20,470 nucleotides of DNA, taken from Hydrogenothermaceae bacterium (GTDB taxonomy: Bacteria; Aquificota; Aquificia; Aquificales; Hydrogenothermaceae). The notes beneath the pieces are model-generated. The model was not told the origin of the DNA. It searched no databases and saw nothing but the letters and a program-made list of their open reading frames with translations. A program made the position numbers and the translations under genes. The stretch lies in the NCBI GenBank assembly GCA_026984355.1, contig JALSSG010000048.1:1-20470 (forward strand), written 5' to 3'. Positions 6,956 through 14,660 of this stretch are shown one piece after another (the first letter of the stretch is position 1; every line of letters starts with the position of its first letter).

Positions 6956-8835
6956 TGAGAAAAATTTTTAAATTTATTTTACTCTCAGGTATTTTGTTTA
7001 ACTGTTTTGCTGATGAAAGCATCTCTGCATTACTTGAAAAATATGAACAGGTTGGAAGATTAGAGTACAAAACTGTTCAGGAAGGAGAAGGCCATGTAAT
7101 CTTATTCTCAAAAGAAGACCTTGAAAGAATGCAGGCTTACACTCTAAAAGATGTCCTAAAAACTATCAAATTCTATCATGTTTATACAGATAGATATGGA
7201 AGATATCTATTTAATTATTCTCTACTATTTTTTGAAAACGCAACAACAATAAGACTTTTCATAAACGACCACGAAGTAAGCACCGTATCAACAAGAACTC
7301 CATTTAGTATATGGGATAATATTCCTTTAGACAACATAGACCATATAGAAATATATCTTGGTGAATCAGCAATAAAATTTGGAAATGAATATGCAAGCGT
7401 TCTCATAAAGCTTTATACAAAAGACCCAACTAAAGAAAACGTAGTTTATACCAGAATATCAAAAGATTTTAAGAAAGGATATGGATTTAGCATATACGAT
7501 GCTAGAGAAATAAAAAACAACCTTTCGTATATGTTTATGTTTAATCTTTCAGAATTTGATAGAAAAGATTATGGAAATCTATCAAGAGATTCCAATATAA
7601 GATACGCTTACTTTCAGCTTAATTATAAAAGCATAAATTTAGAATCAGGTTATATGAATAAAAACTATGATGCTTTTATAGGTTCTGCTTTAGATAACAG
7701 TCTTGATTATGGTAAAGTAAAGAGTTTTCACAAATACATATCAATCAATAGCTACTTATTAGATGATAAATCATTAAAATTAACATTTTCTTTTGATGAT
7801 ATAAAATTTGATACCCATGAAAGAGACAATACGGGAGTTTTAAGCTGTATACCTCAACCAGGATTTATATTTAAAGATGCAAAAGTTATATCAAAAGAAT
7901 ACTCATCTAACGTTTTTATTCAAAAAGAGTACAGCTTTAAAAACAATAAACTATTTATTTCTGGAATATACAAAAAAAGAGGCTACAAATTCACAAAAGA
8001 AGGAAACCTTATAGACCTTACTCCCTTTTTCTTAAAAGGAAGAGCAGAAGAAGATTATATATCTTTACTTGCACAAGGAGAGTCGAAAATAAATAACAAA
8101 ATATTCTTTGTTGCAGGTATTAGATATGATAGCTATCAAAGAAAAGAACCTTATGACGATATAAAGGGATTTATGATTAAAGCAGAACTCGTTCATAAAC
8201 TTCCCAGAAATATATATTACAAAATATTTGGAGGAAGTTTCTTTGTACCTACAGCCTTTATAGAAGTAGCAAGTAATCCTGAAATAAAAATTCAAAAAAA
8301 TAAACTTATAACCTTTGAACTGGAAAAGAAATACAAAAAAGGCGATATAATCTTAGCTGTTGGTAAGATGTTTATAACAAACGGAATATATTTCGACCCT
8401 GTTGCTCTTAAATTCCAAAACCTTAATGAAGATTTAAGTTTTACCTTTTATTCTATATACTCCAAACTAAAAATAAGTAAAACAGGAAAAATATTACTTG
8501 ATATATTTAAAATAGATCCGAATAAAGATTTATTACCATTTTCTTCAAAAGAAGGAGCAGGATTTCATATATTTGAAAGATTTGGAAAAATCGATACATA
8601 CCTTGGTATAATTTATAGAGAAGGATATAGATTTTGGGATTTGGATATAGATGATGGGATAGACCTTACTGTTGCAGTAAAATACAGAATAAACGAAAAA
8701 TTATCCTTAGGAATAAGAGGTGAAAATCTTCTAAACAAATCACTGGAAATACCATATATAGTAGGTTTATCCCAGATAAAAAAATATCCTTCTTTAGATA
8801 GAAATATATATATATCGCTGGTGAGCAGTTTTTAA
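6955..8835 (+). CDS. TonB-dependent-receptor-like outer-membrane protein (paralogue B)
   Basis: A 626-residue exported barrel protein paralogous to the divergent gene ending at 6058. It has a signal peptide ending NCFA (about 19 residues), then a plug-like domain (about 35-150) with TLKDVLKTI, LFINDHEVST, IWDNIPLDNIDHIEIYLGES and VLIKLYTKDPT. The beta-rich remainder contains GIRGENLLNKSLEIP and ends in DRNIYISLVSSF. The usual plug GG-V-I-N-I motif is replaced by a YASVLIKLYTKD-type sequence, and no TonB box is apparent. It sits between the TPR gene (1-base overlap) and the small exported-protein gene (3-base gap) in an operon ending with a GGDEF-EAL gene. This context suggests sensing or signal relay as much as uptake. 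The ligand cannot be read from the sequence. Confidence 0.8.
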   Translation: MRKIFKFILLSGILFNCFADESISALLEKYEQVGRLEYKTVQEGEGHVILFSKEDLERMQAYTLKDVLKTIKFYHVYTDRYGRYLFNYSLLFFENATTIRLFINDHEVSTVSTRTPFSIWDNIPLDNIDHIEIYLGESAIKFGNEYASVLIKLYTKDPTKENVVYTRISKDFKKGYGFSIYDAREIKNNLSYMFMFNLSEFDRKDYGNLSRDSNIRYAYFQLNYKSINLESGYMNKNYDAFIGSALDNSLDYGKVKSFHKYISINSYLLDDKSLKLTFSFDDIKFDTHERDNTGVLSCIPQPGFIFKDAKVISKEYSSNVFIQKEYSFKNNKLFISGIYKKRGYKFTKEGNLIDLTPFFLKGRAEEDYISLLAQGESKINNKIFFVAGIRYDSYQRKEPYDDIKGFMIKAELVHKLPRNIYYKIFGGSFFVPTAFIEVASNPEIKIQKNKLITFELEKKYKKGDIILAVGKMFITNGIYFDPVALKFQNLNEDLSFTFYSIYSKLKISKTGKILLDIFKIDPNKDLLPFSSKEGAGFHIFERFGKIDTYLGIIYREGYRFWDLDIDDGIDLTVAVKYRINEKLSLGIRGENLLNKSLEIPYIVGLSQIKKYPSLDRNIYISLVSSF

Positions 8836-8838
8836 AAA

Positions 8839-9306
8839 ATGAACAAATATATAGCTATAATTTTTTTGTTTTTATGTAGCATATTTAACTTACATATAAA
8901 AGCTGAAACTCTACGCTCAAAGCAAGAAATAATTATAGAAGTTAAAATCTTAGAAAAAATATCTGTAGATATCACAAAGAAAAAACCTGCAAAAGTCTTT
9001 GTCATTGGTTATGACAAAAACTATATAAAAAAGTATGCTAAAAAGCTTATAGTTGTAGATGATTGTAATAAAGCAGATATAATAATAGCTAAAGAGGAAA
9101 AAGATATAATATTTTCTTCCTGTAAAAAGAAAATTCCAGGGATAGCTCTAAGATACTCTCTTTTAAAAGAAAATAAAAACTTTATAGGAGCTTTATTCTG
9201 GTACAAAGGAAGACCAAACCTTGTATTTGTAAGTTTTAGACTTAAACAATTTCAAATTAAATTACCTAAAAGCTATTCAAAATACATAGAAGAGCAGATA
9301 TGGTAA
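8839..9306 (+). CDS. small exported protein, probable periplasmic partner of the GGDEF-EAL protein
   Basis: A 155-residue protein with a clear signal peptide (YIAIIFLFLCSIFNLHIKA, cut near residue 22), so probably periplasmic. After it comes an alternating alpha/beta pattern: KPAKVFVIGYD, KKLIVVDDC, KADIIIAK, then GALFWYKGRPNLVFV and the closing KLPKSYSKYIEE. There are two cysteines in the mature part (in VDDCNK and SSCKKK) that could form a disulfide. I do not recognise a named family. The size, export and position between an outer-membrane receptor and a membrane cyclase recall YfiR, which represses the cyclase YfiN in the periplasm, but I see no convincing YfiR sequence match. Its last 7 bases overlap the GGDEF-EAL start. 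Confidence 0.75.
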   Translation: MNKYIAIIFLFLCSIFNLHIKAETLRSKQEIIIEVKILEKISVDITKKKPAKVFVIGYDKNYIKKYAKKLIVVDDCNKADIIIAKEEKDIIFSSCKKKIPGIALRYSLLKENKNFIGALFWYKGRPNLVFVSFRLKQFQIKLPKSYSKYIEEQIW

Positions 9307-11225
9307 ATAGAAATAGCAACTTATTTAATAAACCTTATATACTGGTAATATCGCTTATAGTAACAGTATCTGTGCTTATAAGTCTATATATAGCAGCTCC
9401 TTCTTTTAAGAAAAAATTAGAAGAAGAACTAAGTAAACTGGTAATTGATGAAATAACAACAATAGCAAACAATACAAAAAGCATAGTAATTAAAAAAACG
9501 AAAAACATGGATATAGTACAATCTCTTTTAAAAAATGAAAATCTAAGAAAAGAGATAGAAGACATACTATCACTTTTAGTGACTAAAAATATAAAGTACG
9601 TATATATAATCTTTAAAGACAAAGATGGTAAATTCAGATTTTTAGCTGATGGTTCAAAGGAAGAAAAAGCAAGACCAAATCAGAAATTTGATGTTTTTAA
9701 TCCCCAATGGTATGAAATATTCACTACAAAAACAGATGTTCTTATAAAACAATCAAAGTTAAAAAGCTTATGGATTACTTATTTATCACCTATTATACAA
9801 AATAATGAAGTTAGAGCTATACTTGCTGTAGATTTCTCAGTATCAAAATTAAAACAGATTAATGCTCTTATAGATAGTTTAAGAGTTTTCCTATTTGTAT
9901 TTATAGTTATAACTCTTGGATTGTTAGGATTTGTAATGTTCCAGTTATATAAATACTCAATACTTAGAAAAAGAACATTTATAGACCCTCTTACAGGAGT
10001 ATACAATAGAAACTATCTTAACGACATAAGTCCATATATAGATTTATCATCTTATGCTATTGCACTTATAGATTTAGACAATTTCAAAACAATAAATGAT
10101 ACCTATGGGCATGATGTTGGAGACATAATACTAAAAACAATAGCACACAGACTAAAAGAAATACTAAAAGATAAAGAACATATAATAATTAGATATGGAG
10201 GAGAAGAGTTTTTACTATTTATAAAAAAAGATATAGCAGACCCTATAAAACTTCTTGAAAAATTAAGAAAACAGATAGCAAACCACCCTATAAATATAGG
10301 AAACACAGATAAGCTAAAAGTTACAGTATCAATAGGGCTTTATGAAGATGCTGAAAAAGCAAGGTCTTTAGAACAGGCAATAAAATCAGCAGACATAGCA
10401 CTATATAAAGCAAAAAAAGAAGGAAAAAATAGGCTCATAAAGTACTCAGAAGAAATAGGAACAGGTTTATATTCTATAAATGATATTAAAGATGCACTGG
10501 AAGAAAGTAGAATCCTATGTGAATATCAACCAATACTAAATTTAGAAACTGGAGAAGTACTCCATTATGAAGCTCTTGTAAGATTAGTAGACAAAAAAGG
10601 TAAGCTTATATATCCATCACAGTTTCTATTTGAAATAAAAGGTACATTACTATACTCTCAATTAACCCAAAAAGTGTTGGAGAAAAACTTTAGTATACTA
10701 AAGAGTAATTCTGATATAAAAATTGCAGTAAATCTATCAGCAGAAGACATAGTTAATCAATCTATAATAGATTTCCTTATAAACAAAGCTAAAGAAAATA
10801 AAGACATAGTATCAAGAGTAATACTTGAAATCTTAGAAACAGAAGAAATAACAAACTATAACTTATTTAGGGAAATCATTCAGGAATTAAAACAGGCAGG
10901 ATATAAAATAGCTATAGATGACTTTGGCACAGGATATTCAAACTTCACACATCTTATAAATCTGAAAGTAGATTATCTAAAGATAGATGCTTCTCTCATA
11001 AAAAATATAACAAAAGATGAACTTACATATCAGACAGTAAAAACAATCCACGATTTTGCCACTAATATAGGAGTAATAACAATAGCTGAATTTATAGCAA
11101 CCAGAGATATACTCATAAAAGTAAAAGAAATAGGAATTAAATATGGGCAAGGATTTTATCTAGCAAAACCTATGCCTTACCATCAAATAAAACAGTTTGA
11201 AAAAAATCACAAACTAGCAAGTTAA
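9300..11225 (+). CDS. membrane GGDEF-EAL c-di-GMP cyclase/phosphodiesterase with periplasmic sensor
   Basis: A 641-residue inner-membrane protein with TM1 at about 13-33, a periplasmic domain at about 40-190 (Cache-like pattern inferred from FNPQWYEIF and AILAVDFSVSKLK), and TM2 at about 194-216. The GGDEF domain (about 225-385) has DPLTGVYNRNYL, LIDLDNFKTINDTYGHD and the active-site variant GGEEF (300-304), which is normally active. The position of the inhibitory RxxD I-site reads DKEH, so product inhibition at that site is unlikely. The EAL domain (about 395-635) keeps E424-A-L, N478, E510, E513, D540-D541 (DDFGTGYS), K561, E597 and Q617, so phosphodiesterase activity is expected. It is the last gene of the TPR-receptor-small exported protein operon and overlaps its predecessor by 7 bases, so it is probably controlled by that envelope module. 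Confidence 0.92.
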   Translation: MVNRNSNLFNKPYILVISLIVTVSVLISLYIAAPSFKKKLEEELSKLVIDEITTIANNTKSIVIKKTKNMDIVQSLLKNENLRKEIEDILSLLVTKNIKYVYIIFKDKDGKFRFLADGSKEEKARPNQKFDVFNPQWYEIFTTKTDVLIKQSKLKSLWITYLSPIIQNNEVRAILAVDFSVSKLKQINALIDSLRVFLFVFIVITLGLLGFVMFQLYKYSILRKRTFIDPLTGVYNRNYLNDISPYIDLSSYAIALIDLDNFKTINDTYGHDVGDIILKTIAHRLKEILKDKEHIIIRYGGEEFLLFIKKDIADPIKLLEKLRKQIANHPINIGNTDKLKVTVSIGLYEDAEKARSLEQAIKSADIALYKAKKEGKNRLIKYSEEIGTGLYSINDIKDALEESRILCEYQPILNLETGEVLHYEALVRLVDKKGKLIYPSQFLFEIKGTLLYSQLTQKVLEKNFSILKSNSDIKIAVNLSAEDIVNQSIIDFLINKAKENKDIVSRVILEILETEEITNYNLFREIIQELKQAGYKIAIDDFGTGYSNFTHLINLKVDYLKIDASLIKNITKDELTYQTVKTIHDFATNIGVITIAEFIATRDILIKVKEIGIKYGQGFYLAKPMPYHQIKQFEKNHKLAS

Positions 11226-11235
11226 CTTCTTGCTA
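11215..11235. other. stem-loop at the end of the GGDEF-EAL gene
   Basis: TAGCAAG (11215-11221) and CTTGCTA (11229-11235) are exact complements around a 7-base loop that holds the stop codon. No T-run follows on the plus strand, so it is not a canonical intrinsic terminator. It may stabilise the 3' end, or merely coincide with the -35 of the next promoter. Confidence 0.35.
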
Positions 11236-11258
11236 AAATCTATTCAAAGGATTAAAAT
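11230..11258 (+). promoter_or_regulatory. putative promoter of nuoCD-nuoI
   Basis: TTGCTA (11230-11235), an exactly 17-base spacer, and TAAAAT (11253-11258) make a reasonable sigma70-type promoter in the 74-bp gap before nuoCD. The start would fall near 11265, leaving a leader of about 35 bases with GGAG at 11287-11290. Function is inferred from spacing only. Confidence 0.4.
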
Positions 11259-11299
11259 TTTATAACAGTGTTTGAAAAAATTTTTTGGAGAGTGAATTA

Positions 11300-13036
11300 A
11301 TGTCGTGGATAAGCTTAGAAAAAGCTGAAAAACTTAAACAAAAGTTTGAAAATATCACAGTAAATGAAAATAATGGATATACTACTGTAGAAGTTCCAAA
11401 AGAAAACTTAATTTCCTTCCTGAAATTTTTAAAAGAAGACCCAGAATATCAATTTAAAATGTTTATAGACCTTACAATAATAGACCACGACGTAAAATCA
11501 AACCCAAGATTTCAAGGAGTTATAATACTATTTTCACCAGAATACAAAGAAAGAATTATTGTAAAGACATGGGCAACTAATGAGGAACTACCTACATTAA
11601 CACAGATATGGCCTGGAGCAAAATGGGCAGAAAGAGAAGCTTATGATATGTTTGGTATAAAGTTCGAAGGACATGAAAATTTAGTAAGGATGTTTATGTG
11701 GGAAACTTATCCATATCACCCATTAAGAAAAGATTTTCCATTAAAAGGTTATGAAGAAGTTGAACTTCCATCTTTAAATGAAGCCGAAAGAGGAGACCAG
11801 TTAGAAGGTTTATTTAACTACTCAAGAATGCATACAGCAATACCTACTCTTGAAGATTTAGAAATAACCCAAAAAGCCAGAATGCCTAAAAAAAGCTCGC
11901 AAATAGTACTTAACTGGGGACCTCTTCATCCTGGTACTCACGGAACAATATGGTTTTTATTTGACCTTGATGGTGAATATGTACAAAAATGTGATATTAT
12001 CATCGGTCAGCTTCATAGAGGTGTAGAAAAAATAGCCGAGAATATAGGTTATCAACAGTTTATACCATATACAGACAGAATGGACTATATAGCAGCTATT
12101 AATGAAAATCATGCTTATGTAGTAGCAGCAGAGAAGCTTATGGGCATTCACGAAAAGGTTCCAGAAAAAGCTAAATGGATTAGAACAATGATGGCTGAGC
12201 TTTCACGAATAAATTCTCACCTGCTATGGCTTGGTACATATGCTCTTGACCTTGGTGCTTTAACAATGTTTTTATACACATTCAGAGAAAGAGAGAAAAT
12301 AATGGATATTTTTGAAGGAATAACAGGAGCAAGATTTACTATAAACTACTTTAGAATTGGAGGTGTTTTTGCTGATTTACCTTATGGAGCTTTAGATGCT
12401 ATTGAAGCTTTTATCAAAGACCTTCCAGAAAGAATAAATGATTATGAAAGGCTTTTAACGAGAAACAGAATCTGGGTAAGCAGGAATAAGGATGTTTGCA
12501 TCATTACAGAAGAAGATGTTTATGATTACGGCTTAACTGGAGCTGTTGCAAGAGCTTCTGGTGTTCCATACGACCTTAGAAAAATCGATAAATATGATAT
12601 GTATGGCGAGGTAGACTTTGATATACCTATAGGAGATACTGGAGATTCTTATGATAGATATTTAGTTAGAATGGAAGAAATGAGACAGAGTGTAAGAATA
12701 ATACAACAATGTATAGAAAGACTTAGAAAATTCTCTAAAAATGACCCTTATTTCTTTGAACCAGAAGATCCTAAGAAACTAAAAATATCCATAGATGGTA
12801 GAGGTATGAAACTACCTCAAGGAGAGGTTTATGCTTCTACAGATAACCCAAGGGGAGAACTAGGTTTTTACATATATAACAAAAAAGCAGGTATAAAGCC
12901 CTACAGAGTTAGAATAAGGTCTGGAGCTTTTTATAACTTACAGGTATTTACAAAAGCAATAGTAGGAAGACCTATAGCAGATGCAATTACTTTATTATCA
13001 ACATTAGACCCAGTAGTTGGAGAAACTGACAGATAA
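11300..13036 (+). CDS. nuoC/nuoD: NADH-quinone oxidoreductase subunit C/D fusion
   Basis: A fused NuoC-NuoD subunit of the peripheral arm of complex I, 578 residues from the ATG at 11300. That ATG is preceded by GGAG at 9-base spacing and is preferred to the in-frame TTG at 11285, which would add only five residues. The NuoC part (about 1-160) has WPGAKWAEREAYDMFGI and HPLRKDFPLKG. The NuoD part (about 195-578) has NWGPLHPGTHG with H210 and H214 near the quinone pocket, TDRMDY with Tyr263 matching the quinone-site tyrosine, and the C-terminal GETDR. NuoD lines the quinone cavity next to cluster N2, and NuoC braces it. The next gene is nuoI, 11 bp downstream. The C/D fusion occurs in Aquificota and enterobacteria. 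Confidence 0.95.
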   Translation: MSWISLEKAEKLKQKFENITVNENNGYTTVEVPKENLISFLKFLKEDPEYQFKMFIDLTIIDHDVKSNPRFQGVIILFSPEYKERIIVKTWATNEELPTLTQIWPGAKWAEREAYDMFGIKFEGHENLVRMFMWETYPYHPLRKDFPLKGYEEVELPSLNEAERGDQLEGLFNYSRMHTAIPTLEDLEITQKARMPKKSSQIVLNWGPLHPGTHGTIWFLFDLDGEYVQKCDIIIGQLHRGVEKIAENIGYQQFIPYTDRMDYIAAINENHAYVVAAEKLMGIHEKVPEKAKWIRTMMAELSRINSHLLWLGTYALDLGALTMFLYTFREREKIMDIFEGITGARFTINYFRIGGVFADLPYGALDAIEAFIKDLPERINDYERLLTRNRIWVSRNKDVCIITEEDVYDYGLTGAVARASGVPYDLRKIDKYDMYGEVDFDIPIGDTGDSYDRYLVRMEEMRQSVRIIQQCIERLRKFSKNDPYFFEPEDPKKLKISIDGRGMKLPQGEVYASTDNPRGELGFYIYNKKAGIKPYRVRIRSGAFYNLQVFTKAIVGRPIADAITLLSTLDPVVGETDR

Positions 13037-13047
13037 GGAGGACAAAG

Positions 13048-13764
13048 ATGGGTATAAAAAAAGTAGGTGCAAAACCACAAACATTAGTAGAAAAAATATT
13101 TTTCTTAGACTTTATGAAAGGGTTAAGCACAACAATAAAACATCTATTTAAAAGAACAATAACTGTAACCTTCCCGTACGAAGTTTTAGAACCAACTATA
13201 AGATTTAGAGGAGTTCATGGACTAAGGAATGTTGATGGGACAGAATCAGATGATTTTATGTCCTGGGTGAAAAAACTAAAAATAAAACCACCAGAAATGG
13301 GAGAAACAAGATGTATAGCATGTAAATTCTGTCAGGCTGCATGTCCAGTTCCTGAACTATTTACTATAAAAGCAAAAAAATTAGACGTACCAGAAGACCA
13401 TCCACATCATGGATTAAAAGTTCTTGATGTCTTTGATATGGATTTATCAAAATGTATGTTCTGCGGTCTTTGTACACAGGCATGCCCTACAGACTGTATC
13501 ATTCATACAGATGTTTATGACTTATCAGCATATACAAGAAGAAACTGGGTTTTAAATAAAGAAATGTTATCAGAAATAGCAGATGACTTTATAGCAAGAA
13601 GAGGAAAAGAAAAATTTGATGAAAAATCAAGATGGAGAGAAGACCAAACACTATGGCCATTAGATGAAGAAGACCTCAGAGTTAGAGCAAAACTGTGGGA
13701 TGGAAACATTCCTCAGTTAGGACCAAACTACCTTGACCAAAACCAAAATAATCAGTCAAACTAA
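13048..13764 (+). CDS. nuoI: NADH-quinone oxidoreductase subunit I (2x[4Fe-4S] ferredoxin-like)
   Basis: NuoI carries clusters N6a and N6b and passes electrons towards N2 in the peripheral arm of complex I. The 238 residues show two full CxxCxxCxxxCP motifs: Cys89, 92, 95, 99 (CIACKFCQAACP) and Cys136, 139, 142, 146 (CMFCGLCTQACPTD). Before them is the characteristic basic segment with the FRGVHGLRN stretch (about 53-61). The protein is somewhat longer than many NuoI because of a charged C-terminal extension (about 165-238) rich in Arg, Glu and Asp. The ribosome binding site AAGGAGGAC lies just upstream. It is co-transcribed with nuoCD and followed at once by a terminator, so no other nuo subunit genes are in this transcript. 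Confidence 0.94.
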   Translation: MGIKKVGAKPQTLVEKIFFLDFMKGLSTTIKHLFKRTITVTFPYEVLEPTIRFRGVHGLRNVDGTESDDFMSWVKKLKIKPPEMGETRCIACKFCQAACPVPELFTIKAKKLDVPEDHPHHGLKVLDVFDMDLSKCMFCGLCTQACPTDCIIHTDVYDLSAYTRRNWVLNKEMLSEIADDFIARRGKEKFDEKSRWREDQTLWPLDEEDLRVRAKLWDGNIPQLGPNYLDQNQNNQSN

Positions 13765-13787
13765 AGGGAGTCTTTTCCTCCCTTTTT
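13763..13787 (+). terminator. intrinsic terminator after nuoI
   Basis: AAAGGGAG (13763-13770) pairs with CTCCCTTT (13778-13785) around a 7-base TCTTTTC loop, and the stem runs into a TTTTT tract. The stop codon of nuoI lies at its base. This is a well-formed rho-independent terminator separating the nuo unit from the surface-polysaccharide genes. Confidence 0.8.
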
Positions 13788-13793
13788 ATCTAA

Positions 13794-14660
13794 ATGAAAA
13801 TAAAGCCCAAAAAAGAAGTATATATAGTAATTTTTCTACTTCTATTTTCTTCAATTTTAATAATGATAATTATATTTCCAAAGCTTTTTACAGAAGAACA
13901 TACAGAACCTTACTATCCAGAAGCTGGATTAGAAAACATAATTATAATATATAAAGAAGCAAATAAAGTAGAAGATATTGTTAAAATAGAGTGTGAAAGT
14001 GTTTTACCTATAGTTTATAAAAAAGTTCCTTCTTTAAACAACCTTCCAGTAAAAATAAAAAAGACAAAATTTATAGATATAGTACTTCCATCAATATTAA
14101 TTGCCAATTTTAAAATAAAAACAAAAAGAAAAAGAATAATTACTATAAGAAAAAAATTAGAAAAAGGAGAGAAATTAACTTACTCTGAAGAAAGATTTTT
14201 ATCTCAAATGCTTAAAGAGTACAAGACAGATTCTATAGAAGAATTACTAAAAAGATTAAATACAGTACCAGTAAGTATTGCAATAGCTCAAGCCGCTATA
14301 GAAAGTGGATGGGGAAGCTCAAGATTTTTCGTAGAGGCAAACAATGTGTATGGTATGTGGACTTTCAAAAAAAATAGAAAAAACAAAATAAAAGCAAAAA
14401 ACAATAAAGTTTATCTAAAAAAATATCCTGATATTTTATCTTCAGTAGAAGATTATATATATAGTCTAAACGTAAGCTGGGCTTATGAAAGACTGAGACT
14501 TGTAAGATTAAAATATTCAGACCCTTTAATACTTTCTAACTATCTTGAAAAATATTCAACACTTAGGAAAAAATATGTAAAAAGAGTTAAAACTATAATA
14601 ATGGAGAACAATCTTGAGAAATATGATAACTGCAAGCTTAATCCTGATTATATTTATTAA
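13794..14660 (+). CDS. membrane-anchored Bax-like glucosaminidase
   Basis: A 288-residue protein with an N-terminal membrane anchor (about residues 8-28, hydrophobic after KPKKE) and a C-terminal glucosaminidase-type domain (about 130-285). The catalytic region is visible as AQAAIESGWGSSRFFVEANN (candidate catalytic Glu in AAIESGWG), followed by VYGMWTF and a repeated Tyr-rich tail segment ending LEKYSTLRKKYVKRV, as in the Bax/endo-beta-N-acetylglucosaminidase family. Such enzymes cut the glycan backbone of peptidoglycan or related GlcNAc polymers on the periplasmic side. The ATG lies only 29 bases after the nuoI stop, right behind the terminator, and has no Shine-Dalgarno. The gene overlaps the following deacetylase gene by 47 bases, so the two are surely co-expressed. 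Confidence 0.8.
   Translation: MKIKPKKEVYIVIFLLLFSSILIMIIIFPKLFTEEHTEPYYPEAGLENIIIIYKEANKVEDIVKIECESVLPIVYKKVPSLNNLPVKIKKTKFIDIVLPSILIANFKIKTKRKRIITIRKKLEKGEKLTYSEERFLSQMLKEYKTDSIEELLKRLNTVPVSIAIAQAAIESGWGSSRFFVEANNVYGMWTFKKNRKNKIKAKNNKVYLKKYPDILSSVEDYIYSLNVSWAYERLRLVRLKYSDPLILSNYLEKYSTLRKKYVKRVKTIIMENNLEKYDNCKLNPDYIY

Noticed and set aside
11285..11299. TTG at 11285 as start of nuoCD
   Set aside because: It overlaps the GGAG element that serves the ATG at 11300, and adds only five residues outside the conserved NuoC region.
13733..13954. 73-codon plus-strand open frame spanning the nuoI end and the glucosaminidase start
   Set aside because: It runs through the nuoI terminator in a different frame, has no recognisable content and conflicts with two supported genes.
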